This document shows positions 15,801-22,989 of a DNA stretch of 25,993 nucleotides, piece by piece. The translations under genes and the position numbers were made by a program. The stretch spans positions 1-25,993 of the forward strand of contig JAZNGZ010000068.1 of the NCBI GenBank assembly GCA_045576735.1, written 5' to 3'. The first letter of the stretch is position 1, and the number at the start of each line of letters is the position of its first letter. Under the pieces are notes generated by a model. That model ran no database searches. It was not told where the DNA came from and worked only from the letters and a program-made list of their open reading frames with translations. This DNA is from RGIG4079 sp045576735 (lineage in GTDB: Bacteria > Bacteroidota > Bacteroidia > Bacteroidales > Muribaculaceae).

Positions 15801-17427
15801 TTACGATATTATTAGCATTGCGACAGAAATAAGCCGCCATGAAGAATATTACAAGATATTTTGCGATTTCGCTAGGTTGGAATAAAATCCCTACGTTGAG
15901 GTTTACTTTCATGCCACCAACTGATGCTCCTAGTGGGGTGAACAATAACAATGTAAGTATTAATGCCGCCAAGATATATCCGCTACCTTTTGGAAGTTTA
16001 TCAAGAAGGTTGCTTATTTTGTTGTTGAGTCGAGTCAATTGAATTAAATCGAGCAAAATGAAAGGCAAGCACAACACTACTCCCACTAATGCAAGTGATT
16101 TAAAGATGAAGTTTTTCTTTCGGTCAGATAAGATTTGCGCCAAATATGACACTTTTGTGCGGAATGGTTTGAAAATCCATTTGATGCAGTCGAGAGGAAT
16201 GTCGAATGCTACTCGTGAATGACCTTGGTATAGTTTCACGAAATCGACATATTGTAATAACCAAATAATGGCGATGCCCCCATATACCCCTTGTGCCATG
16301 TCGACACCCAATAGCTTGTCGGTCAATGGGTCGTTAATAGAGAACATAGTTAGGATACATGTTCCGGTGAGGAGCATCAAGATTGATAAGATGCCCACAT
16401 CCATTGATTTTTTCTTGCGGGTGTTAAAGAGGTATAAAGCCCACCACAAGGCAAAGTAAATGGCCAAGTAGGTGATGAGAGTGTTCTCGAAAGTTTCAGG
16501 GGTGCGCACTGTCATCGTTTGGTCTTCCTTGATGACTTTTAGAGTGGTGGCATCGAAAAGCCTTATTTTGTGTTCTTGTTGGGTAAAAGGACATGAAATC
16601 GAGTTGTTGTCACCACTTTTTGCGAGGTTACCCCCTATAGTACCTTTGGGAGAACCATATTCATATCCTCTTTTGATGGGTAGTACACTATAAGACTTGT
16701 TTGGGTCCAAATTGGTGAAAGTGGCAACTCCATTTTTGTCAGTTTTGGCATAGCATAAGACCGAGTCTTCGGCTTTGAAATTTACATGAGTCGAGTCGAG
16801 GTAGTGAACAGATAAACGCACAATAACATCTTTGCAAGGCTTTTTGTCGATATGTAGCATCTGTTTGATGAAATTTGCAGTAGAGTCCTTTTCGGTGACT
16901 ATAGCTGTAATTCGTCCGTTACCTTTGCCATTTCCGACAGACATTTCATGTTTTAATTGTTCTATTTTTATCAAACTAAATGAGGAATCAATGCCTAACT
17001 TTTCTTGAGAGAAAGTGAGACGTTTTTTTAATGTTGATTCTTTAGCATTAGCATCTTTTTCCTTGGTTTTTCCATTGTTTTTTGCGTTGTCAATAGAATC
17101 GGAGAAGCAGCTGTCGACAAGTGTTGCCGGTACTTGCCATACGCGTTTATTCAAGTCGTAAAGGTTAGAAAGCTCTTGACCCTTGTTGAGATTTAGAGCA
17201 ATTTGTTTGGCAATGAATTCTGCGTCCTTTTTGTCGGATACATAATTGTGAGTAATCAATAGTTTCTCTAAGTCTTTTTCTGTATTGGAGCCTTTAACGA
17301 GGTTTACGCATTGATTACTTTTGTATGCTTTATTTATATTTTCGAATTTTTCGGAATAGTTGATTGTGAGTTTAAAAAATAGCAATCCGATTATTACCGA
17401 TACAATAACCAAAAGAAACTTTTTCAT
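12880..17427 (-). CDS. SEDS polymerase - class B PBP transpeptidase fusion
   Basis: This 1515-residue bifunctional cell-wall synthase heads the operon. After one membrane segment (about 4-22), an extracytoplasmic region (23-310) includes an Ig- or prealbumin-like stretch with TDKNGVATFTNL (229-240). Residues ~315-860 are a multi-pass FtsW/RodA/SpoVE domain with FQPSEIAKY (516-524), LGDMGPALVLAF, and the loop GNGTPHAIPAFHTD, whose D760 aligns with the catalytic Asp of RodA. VPFFSYG is followed by KVS instead of GGS. A further membrane segment (884-903) leads to a class B PBP: the pedestal begins with IYDRNG (947-952), and the transpeptidase has SxxK (S1213, K1216), SSN (1260-1262) and KTGT (1424-1427), all intact. 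It would polymerise lipid II and cross-link it in one chain. Usually these are two proteins; here the frame is continuous with no stop. Confidence 0.93.
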   Translation of the reverse strand: MKKFLLVIVSVIIGLLFFKLTINYSEKFENINKAYKSNQCVNLVKGSNTEKDLEKLLITHNYVSDKKDAEFIAKQIALNLNKGQELSNLYDLNKRVWQVPATLVDSCFSDSIDNAKNNGKTKEKDANAKESTLKKRLTFSQEKLGIDSSFSLIKIEQLKHEMSVGNGKGNGRITAIVTEKDSTANFIKQMLHIDKKPCKDVIVRLSVHYLDSTHVNFKAEDSVLCYAKTDKNGVATFTNLDPNKSYSVLPIKRGYEYGSPKGTIGGNLAKSGDNNSISCPFTQQEHKIRLFDATTLKVIKEDQTMTVRTPETFENTLITYLAIYFALWWALYLFNTRKKKSMDVGILSILMLLTGTCILTMFSINDPLTDKLLGVDMAQGVYGGIAIIWLLQYVDFVKLYQGHSRVAFDIPLDCIKWIFKPFRTKVSYLAQILSDRKKNFIFKSLALVGVVLCLPFILLDLIQLTRLNNKISNLLDKLPKGSGYILAALILTLLLFTPLGASVGGMKVNLNVGILFQPSEIAKYLVIFFMAAYFCRNANNIVKYSEEGNVKLFGAKMKMLWAVIIGLLVLMAIYFVLGDMGPALVLAFTFIILYSIIKSKIDLSKVEKSKRPIKVLTCDLAWLIYGILSFLTCLYLGYLWGGNVKMVITSVIWFIVWIALGYNRKQIFETAIIFNIIICAFVFGPLLSDVPGLGTVAKRLADRNEMCTNTWGTLPIDGATPDAGENTQVAEGLWGLASGGLTGQGLGNGTPHAIPAFHTDMVLESMGEQLGLFSIISIIIIMALLMRRTIVIGYRTSHPFAFYLCLGIAIVTAVQFIIISLGSTGLVPLTGVTVPFFSYGKVSMILNLTAFGIILSISKRNSLESLPKDIAEIKVKDMNKYSHSVALLSIAYTIFAIFLCSVFVKYQFIERDEILVRPVYVNSSSGIPVINYNPRISLLTRKLPSGDIYDRNGILLATSDKKNISKHKDAYASLGLETCDTSKLQSRYYPFGDHLFFMLGDFNNRLFFSSSDTHARGYMAEARHLDTLRGFDNTKYDAKNNPVLVPLKSEEYRPDKYFEAKSVYTTENNVAIRDYSALVELLKDGYYYYPHRQIPRNIVAKYQDERLNAPSDIHLTLDAKLQMKIEQGLNDYIEELKKSGNVSRFENKIRASVVVLDAQNGDLLTSANYPMTNMEILKDPNLPDNYTTREKKTSGDAYVDMDLGLTFSSVPGSTAKVMSAIAGLQANINNDNEIYYVNALEKTGKEPAGQISMETALVESSNCYFINLVNDKNLYKNLADLYYNAGISINGRRAYGLYYSPYDKLSDWKNQITKVASSAVSTYNNYITNYHDKQQYKHMWLHEAWWWSWGQGTLDASPLAMARIASIPANNGKMPITRYLLNDKTSSIPVLSNEAANILNRHMKKEATTHTSAKISGYTNIGGKTGTAERSYIYYKSEKNKNNERLDSTMQDLNDVWYICFIEGVNIKTQGGDKTSPIAVAVRIERLNPGQFSTLAKFFIKNKLLGILEESDYTI

Positions 17428-17526
17428 AATTTTGATGCTTTTTCCGAATACAAATCTTTATTTAATAATATAAGTTGGGTAAATATGTCATAATAAGGCA
17501 TAAATAACCTATAATAATATTTCATG

Positions 17527-17534
17527 CAAATATA
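17527..17534 (-). promoter_or_regulatory. candidate promoter of the SEDS-PBP/kinase operon
   Basis: TATATTTG on the minus strand matches the TAnnTTTG -7 consensus about 100 bases upstream of the fusion gene. No clear -33 element is seen. It is the only exact match found between the integrase remnant and the gene. Confidence 0.4.
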
Positions 17535-17647
17535 ATTAATTATTTTGTTATAAAGATGCCTTTGTGGAGGAAATTGTGATGAAATGAGGCTTATTGACCG
17601 TGAAATTTTATGAATGTGTCATGAAATGGCTTTTAGTGGAGGATTTT

Positions 17648-18058
17648 TCATCGAAAAGCATTCCGTATATTTCGATAATTTATCAACGGCACCATATATT
17701 TATCAATGGCACCCGAATATTTATTTAGGGCATCTTCCAAATATATATATCCGCGTGAGTCTTCGGCATTGACCCATGGAGACCACCCCGACCGGAGAAG
17801 TTTTAGCAAACTTTCTACCATTTCGGCGGCTCTTTTTCGGCGTTCTGTCACCTTCGGAATGTTGTCTAGCATGTACTTTTTTCGACGCATTTTTCCTTGT
17901 GCCGGGTCGTAACTAAAAAAATCAACATACCATGATTTGCAGACATGAAGCTTCGGATATGTGAAGCCTAAAACTTCGGCAAGAGATTTTTTTTGCGATG
18001 TGATAAAAGATATTTTTTTACATTCTTTGGCGGTAAAGAATGCAAACGATTTCGAATT
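17648..18058 (-). pseudogene. truncated tyrosine recombinase (integrase) remnant
   Basis: The minus-strand frame is open for 136 codons; the ATG-initiated part is only the last 80 residues (17648-17890). The text has the hallmarks of the N-terminal arm-binding part of Bacteroidetes tyrosine integrases: YPKLHVCKSWYVDFFSYDP, then KMRRKKYMLD, ERRKRAAEMVESL and LRSGWSPWV. Full integrases of this group are about 400 residues; here the core-binding and catalytic domains (R-H-R-Y) are absent. No ATG precedes the start of homology. The frame ends just after an imperfect 20-base tandem repeat (17681-17720), and 20 is not a multiple of 3, so a frameshifting duplication may have ended it. It lies 3' of tRNA-Ser and points the same way, as after island integration. 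Confidence 0.75.
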
Positions 18059-18100
18059 TTATTTTTAAAACTGTCTGAGTTTTGTCCGACCTACAAATCG

Positions 18101-18130
18101 AAAAATCCCGTAAGTGATTGACTTACAGGA
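18101..18130 (-). terminator. terminator of tRNA-Ser
   Basis: A 10-pair stem (18106-18115 with 18121-18130, including one wobble) with a 5-base loop is followed on the minus strand by five T (18105-18101). It starts 15 bases after the tRNA CCA end. Confidence 0.8.
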
Positions 18131-18144
18131 CTTTATTACAGTTT

Positions 18145-18234
18145 TGGCGGAGAGGACGAGATTCGAACTCGTGGTAGGATTGCTCCTACGTCAGTTTAGC
18201 AAACTGGTGGTTTCAGCCACTCACCCACCTCTCC
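18145..18234 (-). tRNA. tRNA-Ser (anticodon GCU)
   Basis: This is a 90-base class II tRNA. The acceptor stem GGAGAGG/CCTCTCC (18234-18228 with 18155-18149) is followed by discriminator G and an encoded CCA (18147-18145). The anticodon loop TTGCTAA gives anticodon GCT at 18200-18198, reading AGC/AGU serine codons. The long variable arm GTAGGA-GCAA-TCCTAC is diagnostic of serine or leucine tRNA. The T arm contains GTTCGAATC. A consensus promoter lies just upstream and a terminator just downstream. The adjoining integrase remnant suggests the 3' end was once an attachment site. Confidence 0.95.
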
Positions 18235-18271
18235 AATAAGTAAAATTTGCTATTTGTTTTGTTTAGCAGTG

Positions 18272-18301
18272 CAAAGTTAGATAAAATAATTTAAATAACA
18301 A
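18272..18301 (-). promoter_or_regulatory. promoter of tRNA-Ser
   Basis: The minus-strand TAACTTTG (18272-18279) is an exact TAnnTTTG, with TTG (18299-18301) 19 bases upstream. Start is predicted near 18265, about 30 bases before the tRNA. Confidence 0.6.
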
Positions 18302-18391
18302 GCATTTTTTGATAATATTTTTGTGGGGTATTCTTAATGTGTTGAACTGTAGTGTATTGCATAAAAATTTTTTTCTTTCAATATAAGTGGT

Positions 18392-18399
18392 TAAATTTG
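18392..18399 (+). promoter_or_regulatory. promoter of mltG
   Basis: TAAATTTG matches the -7 consensus 68 bases before the mltG start; the -33 region is only T-rich. A second exact match, TATTTTTG, lies further upstream near 18335. Confidence 0.45.
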
Positions 18400-18467
18400 C
18401 ATTCGATAAATGGTTTTTAATAAGAGTTGATTATTGATAAATATAAAGATATAGAGTATTAGAAGTT

Positions 18468-19511
18468 ATGGCAAAAAAGAAAAATAAGAAAACAATAAAA
18501 TTGTCACGCAAATGGTATTATGTGATTTCGGTTGGAGTAGTGTTGCTGATAGTGGCGGTTGCTTCGATGTTTTATGTGATGCAAAGATATGAAGGCAAAG
18601 CGCAATGGATATATGTAGATAAGGGTTATACAGAAAAACAATTGCAAGATAGTTTGACATTAAAATTGGGCGCAGATTATGGAGGGAAAGTTTATGATTT
18701 GTGGTCAATAATGGGCGGAGATATTTTAGAAAGTGTAGGAGCTTATAAGATAGAGCCGGGGGCAATGGCATGGAGTGTGGCCAGAAAGTTAGATGCCGGT
18801 CGCCAAACTCCGGTAAAAGTGACGTTTAATAATGTGCGTACGATGGAACAATTGGCGCAACGTGTGTCGAAAAATATGAAGTTTGATGAAGCGGATTTTC
18901 TTCGTGCATGTGATAGTGTTTTAAGTGGAGAAAATTTTGCTAAGGAAGAGTATCCTGCGGCATTTTTCCCCGATAGCTATGAGTTTTATTGGGATGCCAC
19001 TCCCGAAAAAGTAGTGGAGAAGATACTTGGTTACTACAAAAAATATTGGGATGAAGAAAAAGTGTCAAAGGCAAAGGCATTAGGATTGACGCCGGCACAA
19101 GTGTCGACAGTAGCCTCAATAGTAGAAGAAGAAACAAATAAGGAAGATGAACGTCCAAAGGTGGCTCGTTTGTATTTAAATCGCATAAAAAAGGGGATGA
19201 AGTTGCAAGCCGACCCAACATTGAAATTTGCGATAGGCGATTTTTCGATACGAAGAGTCTTGAATGAACATACGAAGGTTGAATCGCCTTATAATACATA
19301 TAAGTATGAAGGATTGCCTCCCGGTCCCATTCGCATAGTGGCAAAATCGACTTTGGATGCAGTGCTTGATGCTCCTGAACATGATTATTTATATATGTGT
19401 GCCAAGGAGGATTTCTCGGGGTATCATAATTTTGCAGTTGATTATGAAACGCATCAATCAAATGCAAAACGTTACCAAACCGAACTTGATCGAAGAAATA
19501 TTAAGAAATAG
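18468..19511 (+). CDS. mltG: endolytic peptidoglycan transglycosylase MltG
   Basis: This is a 347-residue YceG-family protein: a basic cytoplasmic N-terminus, one membrane segment (about 17-37), and a periplasmic body with a LysM-like lead domain and the YceG catalytic domain. The catalytic Glu lies in VASIVEEETNK (E220 by alignment with the E. coli IVEKET motif). LQADPTLKFA and SPYNTYKYEGLPPGPI are conserved family segments. MltG cuts nascent glycan strands near the membrane and helps end chain growth by SEDS and class A enzymes. That makes its position near the SEDS-PBP operon interesting, though a tRNA and integrase remnant lie between and the strands differ. It probably shares a transcript with the next gene (18-base gap). 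Confidence 0.93.
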   Translation: MAKKKNKKTIKLSRKWYYVISVGVVLLIVAVASMFYVMQRYEGKAQWIYVDKGYTEKQLQDSLTLKLGADYGGKVYDLWSIMGGDILESVGAYKIEPGAMAWSVARKLDAGRQTPVKVTFNNVRTMEQLAQRVSKNMKFDEADFLRACDSVLSGENFAKEEYPAAFFPDSYEFYWDATPEKVVEKILGYYKKYWDEEKVSKAKALGLTPAQVSTVASIVEEETNKEDERPKVARLYLNRIKKGMKLQADPTLKFAIGDFSIRRVLNEHTKVESPYNTYKYEGLPPGPIRIVAKSTLDAVLDAPEHDYLYMCAKEDFSGYHNFAVDYETHQSNAKRYQTELDRRNIKK

Positions 19512-19529
19512 ATATAAACCTAAACGTCT

Positions 19530-19760
19530 ATGAGTCGACAAGAGGAAGATACACTTGTGTTGCTAAGAGTTTATAGTAATGCGATTGATGCTCATATCGC
19601 TCGCGGTGTGTTGCTGAGTAATGGTGTGATGTGTGTGCTTAATGATGAAAACATGTCGAGTATCTATCCCATGACCCCGGTTGGGGAGGTGAGATTGTTT
19701 GTGCGTAACGAAGATGTGTTTAGAGCCGAAGAACTGTTGACCGAAGCTAAGAATTGTTAG
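19530..19760 (+). CDS. DUF2007-domain small protein
   Basis: This is a 76-residue soluble protein matching the DUF2007 pattern (putative signal-transducing family): LLRVYSNAIDAHIARGVL at the N-terminus, a central LNDENM, and EVRLFVRNEDVFRAEELL near the end, the beta-alpha-beta arrangement of a small ferredoxin-like fold. It has no metal-binding cysteines. It follows mltG by 18 bases, a common Bacteroidetes pairing to my recollection. Its last 14 bases overlap the end of the convergent transporter gene. Function is unknown in the family. Confidence 0.8.
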   Translation: MSRQEEDTLVLLRVYSNAIDAHIARGVLLSNGVMCVLNDENMSSIYPMTPVGEVRLFVRNEDVFRAEELLTEAKNC

Positions 19761-20922
19761 CAGAGGAGTTTGGTTGAGCATCTTTAGCTGATTTGTTTTT
19801 TCTTATGCGCGTAAGCTTGATTTTTGAGAAGTTGAGTTTGCGGCGTTTACGGTGATTGATTTCTTCTCCTACGATATAACGATTGTAATAAGACAATAGT
19901 AAGGTGGTTAGAGGTAAGGCTATGATTAAGCCTATAAAGCCAAATAGCGCACCCCAAACCGATAATGAAAGAAGTATAATTGCCGGGTTAAGCCCCATTG
20001 TTTTGCCCATGATTTTTGGCACAAGAAATAGGTCTTGTATCACTTGTACTATTGCGTAAACAGCCATACATTGCCACCATATAATCCAAAAATCATTTCC
20101 TGTGTCGACTGAATATACGAGGCATAGTAGGGTGGCAGGGAATAACGAAACGAATTGCAGGTATGGCACCATGTTTAGCAATCCTATAAACATTCCTAGA
20201 ATAAAGGCTAAAGGTAATCCAATGATGCTAAACCCAATGCTAAATAATACACCTACTAAGAAAGCAACAAGAGCTTGTCCGCGGAAATATAAATTCATAC
20301 TTGTTTTTACATCGTGCCCTATGCTGAAGACCATTTTACGGTATTTAGGAGGGACCATGCGTTTAAAACCTTTAGTCAATACTTCATAGTCAAGCATAAT
20401 GAAGATGATATAAAGTAGGACAATAAACCAACTGACAAGTCCCATGATAAGGTCGAATCCTCCTGAAATAACCCCTTTAGTCAATGATAATAGTTTGTCG
20501 ATATTTTGGTCGGTTAAAAGGGCTGAAAGTTGCTCGAAATCAATGATTTTGCGAATGTAGGTGTGTACTTCTTCGGGCAGATATTGAATATTAGCTTTGG
20601 AGGTTGCATATTCTTTAAACATAGCTGCCATTTGTTGCGATTCTTCTAATAATGTTGGAATGAAAAGAAGCCCAATCGCGACAATAACAAGGAGTGTTTC
20701 GATAAGAGTGAGAGCTATAGCGGGAACTCGACGCTTGATTTTAAAAATGCGACGATTAAACTGTACTACCGGCTCCAATAGATAAGCAATGAGACATGCT
20801 ACACAAAAGGGTAGAAGTACACTGGATAAAGTGTTGACGAGCCAAAGAATAGCGCCAATAGAAGCAATGGTGAAGAAAATTCTTACCACTCGGTCAAATG
20901 TATATGGTTGTCGTTTTGTCAT
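19747..20922 (-). CDS. AI-2E/PerM-family membrane transporter
   Basis: This is a 391-residue polytopic protein with about eight membrane segments and a cytoplasmic domain after the second pair. Typical AI-2E family segments are LLPFCVACLIAYLLEPVV near the N-terminus, the LNMVPYLQFVSLFPATLL block, and GLNPAIILLSLSVWGALFG followed by IALPLTTLL. The family includes TqsA and Na+/H+ antiporter-like members, so the substrate cannot be named. The basic C-terminal tail (about 355-391) is cytoplasmic. It has its own promoter and is divergent from the MFS gene. It overlaps DUF2007 tail to tail, so read-through would make mutual antisense RNA. Confidence 0.9.
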   Translation of the reverse strand: MTKRQPYTFDRVVRIFFTIASIGAILWLVNTLSSVLLPFCVACLIAYLLEPVVQFNRRIFKIKRRVPAIALTLIETLLVIVAIGLLFIPTLLEESQQMAAMFKEYATSKANIQYLPEEVHTYIRKIIDFEQLSALLTDQNIDKLLSLTKGVISGGFDLIMGLVSWFIVLLYIIFIMLDYEVLTKGFKRMVPPKYRKMVFSIGHDVKTSMNLYFRGQALVAFLVGVLFSIGFSIIGLPLAFILGMFIGLLNMVPYLQFVSLFPATLLCLVYSVDTGNDFWIIWWQCMAVYAIVQVIQDLFLVPKIMGKTMGLNPAIILLSLSVWGALFGFIGLIIALPLTTLLLSYYNRYIVGEEINHRKRRKLNFSKIKLTRIRKNKSAKDAQPNSSANNS

Positions 20923-20974
20923 GTTACAATGATTAATAATGAGTCAATAGTGCAGTGATTGCAATAGTTATGTG

Positions 20975-21006
20975 CAAATTTACATAAAAAAATATCAATG
21001 TGCCAA
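20975..21006 (-). promoter_or_regulatory. promoter of the AI-2E-family gene
   Basis: The minus-strand TAAATTTG (20975-20982) matches TAnnTTTG exactly, and TTG (21004-21006) is 21 bases upstream. The leader is about 45 bases. Confidence 0.55.
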
Positions 21007-21079
21007 GAATTTTGTGTCATTAAATTATACTGAATGAGAAATTGGTGACTTCGATAAAGATTGAGATTTATAAAAGTGG

Positions 21080-21096
21080 TAATTTGTTTCAAATTA
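21080..21096. promoter_or_regulatory. inverted repeat in divergent intergenic region
   Basis: TAATTTG-TTT-CAAATTA is a perfect 7-base inverted repeat midway between the divergent AI-2E-family and MFS genes. It could be an operator; it is too short and AT-rich to be sure. The rest of 20923-21264 holds the promoters of both genes and nothing else I recognise. Confidence 0.3.
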
Positions 21097-21220
21097 AAGG
21101 CGGAGAAATTTGTATATGTCAAAAATACGCATTATATTTGTGGTGTCTATTTGTAATGGGTTAAAAAAGGATATATGTTTAAAAAATATTGATAAATTTT
21201 AAAACGAAGATGGATTTCAC

Positions 21221-21228
21221 TAACTTTG
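21221..21228 (+). promoter_or_regulatory. promoter of the MFS gene
   Basis: TAACTTTG exactly matches the -7 consensus 36 bases before the ATG, giving a leader of about 30 bases. A second exact match, TATATTTG, at 21133-21140 may be a distal start. Confidence 0.55.
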
Positions 21229-21264
21229 TAGACAAATTATATAAACAAATAAAAGTAATTTAAA

Positions 21265-22917
21265 ATGACAGCGAATAAACAATTATTAAGCGACAAGGCG
21301 TGGATTAGATGGTCGGCGCTCTTGCTTCTTGCGTTGGCGATGTTTTTTAGCTATGTGTTTATGGACATATTATCGCCAATAAAGGATTTGATGCAATCAA
21401 CACGAGGATGGGACTCTACTGCATTTGGTACCATGCAAGGGGCTGAAACTTTCTTAAATGTGTTTGTATTCTTTTTGATTTTTGCAGGAATTATTCTTGA
21501 TAAGATGGGTGTTAGGTTCACCGCTTTATTATCGGGGGTAGTTATGCTCATTGGTGCAGCGATTAATTGGTATGCAGTAACCGATATGTTTGTAGGCAGT
21601 AGCCTTGAAGTGTGGTTTAATAATAACCTAAATTATATTCCGGGATTTGATGAATTAGGAATTTCTCCATTTTATCAAGGAATGCCTGCGTCAGCAAAAT
21701 TTGCAGCTATCGGTTTTATGATATTTGGCTGTGGCGTGGAAATGGCCGGCATTACAGTGAGCCGTGGTATCGTAAAATGGTTTAAAGGACGCGAAATGGC
21801 ATTGGCCATGGGTTCTGAGATGGCATTAGCTCGATTAGGCGTTGCAACATGTATGATTTTCTCGCCTTATTTTGCTAAATTAGGTGGAGATATTGACGTG
21901 TCTCGTTCGGTTGCATTTGGTGTAGTGTTATTGATGATAGCGCTGATGATGTTTATCGTATATTTCTTTATGGATAAGAAATTAGATGCACAAACAGGAG
22001 AGGAGGAAGAAAAAGAACCATTTAAAGTTAGCGATATTGGTGCTATATTAAAAAGTGGAGGATTTTGGTTAGTAGCGATGCTTTGTGTATTATATTACTC
22101 AGCGATTTTCCCATTCCAAAAATATGCTGTAAATATGCTCCAATGTAATTTGTCGTTTACTGCCGTTGCCAAAGATTCATTTTGGGCCTCAGACCAAGTT
22201 ACTATAGTGCAATATTTAATAATGTTAGTAGTTGCGGCAGGTGCATTTATTAGCAATTTTGCTAAAAATAAAAAATTGAAATATTCAATGTTGGGAATGG
22301 CAATTGTTGCATTAATAACATTCTGTTACATGGGGTATATGCGTCAAAGCGCAGAGACCGTGTTTGCAGTGTTCCCATTATTGGCAGTAGGTATTACGCC
22401 AATCCTAGGTAATTATGTAGACCATAAAGGAAAAGCTGCAACAATGTTGATTTTAGGCGCAATATTACTTATAGCTTGTCACTTGACATTTGCATTTGTT
22501 TTGCCAATGTTTAAAGGTAGCCCAATTGGAGGCTTTATTGTGGCATATATCACAATTCTTGTATTAGGCGCAAGTTTCTCTTTGGTTCCGGCTTCATTAT
22601 GGCCAAGTGTGCCTAAATTGGTTGACCAAAAAATTATAGGTAGTGCCTATGCGTTGATTTTCTGGATACAAAACATAGGTTTATGGTTGTTCCCAATGTT
22701 GATAGGTAAAGTGTTGGATAATACCAATCCTGAAATAACAGAGGGATTGGCAACCCATACAATTACTCCTGAAGCGGCTGCAACAATGTATGATTATACG
22801 GCTCCGCTCATTATGCTTGCATCTTTAGGGGTGGCGGCGTTGATAATAGGATTAATTCTTAAGCGTGTTGACAAATCAAAAGGATTAGGTTTGGAGCTAC
22901 CAAATATAAAAGAATAA
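21265..22917 (+). CDS. MFS transporter
   Basis: This is a 550-residue inner-membrane protein with about 12 membrane segments in two halves, joined by a charged cytoplasmic loop (about residues 236-258, with a Glu/Lys cluster). ILDKMGVRFTALLSG matches the loop 2-3 MFS signature (D-x-x-G-R/K-x). The second half contains the related NYVDHKGKAATMLI. The first half has an enlarged extracytoplasmic loop of about 40 residues (about 110-150). Overall it resembles MFS members of the MFSD1/nucleoside-porter type, but the substrate cannot be told. It has its own promoter and a strong terminator, so it is a single-gene unit. Confidence 0.85.
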   Translation: MTANKQLLSDKAWIRWSALLLLALAMFFSYVFMDILSPIKDLMQSTRGWDSTAFGTMQGAETFLNVFVFFLIFAGIILDKMGVRFTALLSGVVMLIGAAINWYAVTDMFVGSSLEVWFNNNLNYIPGFDELGISPFYQGMPASAKFAAIGFMIFGCGVEMAGITVSRGIVKWFKGREMALAMGSEMALARLGVATCMIFSPYFAKLGGDIDVSRSVAFGVVLLMIALMMFIVYFFMDKKLDAQTGEEEEKEPFKVSDIGAILKSGGFWLVAMLCVLYYSAIFPFQKYAVNMLQCNLSFTAVAKDSFWASDQVTIVQYLIMLVVAAGAFISNFAKNKKLKYSMLGMAIVALITFCYMGYMRQSAETVFAVFPLLAVGITPILGNYVDHKGKAATMLILGAILLIACHLTFAFVLPMFKGSPIGGFIVAYITILVLGASFSLVPASLWPSVPKLVDQKIIGSAYALIFWIQNIGLWLFPMLIGKVLDNTNPEITEGLATHTITPEAAATMYDYTAPLIMLASLGVAALIIGLILKRVDKSKGLGLELPNIKE

Positions 22918-22932
22918 AATTTGTAAAACATA

Positions 22933-22976
22933 TAAAACAACAATGGCAACCGATTATGGCTGCCATTGTTGTTTTA
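22933..22976. terminator. bidirectional terminator between MFS and Sel1 genes
   Basis: A perfect 16-bp stem (22933-22948 with 22961-22976) has a 12-base loop. The right arm carries GTTTTA on the plus strand, and the left arm reads GTTTTA on the minus strand, so it serves both convergent genes. Confidence 0.85.
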
Positions 22977-22989
22977 TTGATGAAGTAAT

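Noticed and set aside
12880..17427. Housekeeping RodA or FtsW of the mre or dcw cluster
   Set aside because: There are no mreBCD, mur or ftsQAZ neighbours, and the protein is a fusion with an extra ectodomain set among kinase, FHA and PP2C genes.
18145..18234. A second att copy inside the window
   Set aside because: I did not find the tRNA 3' end sequence repeated near the operon ends, so island borders are not claimed.
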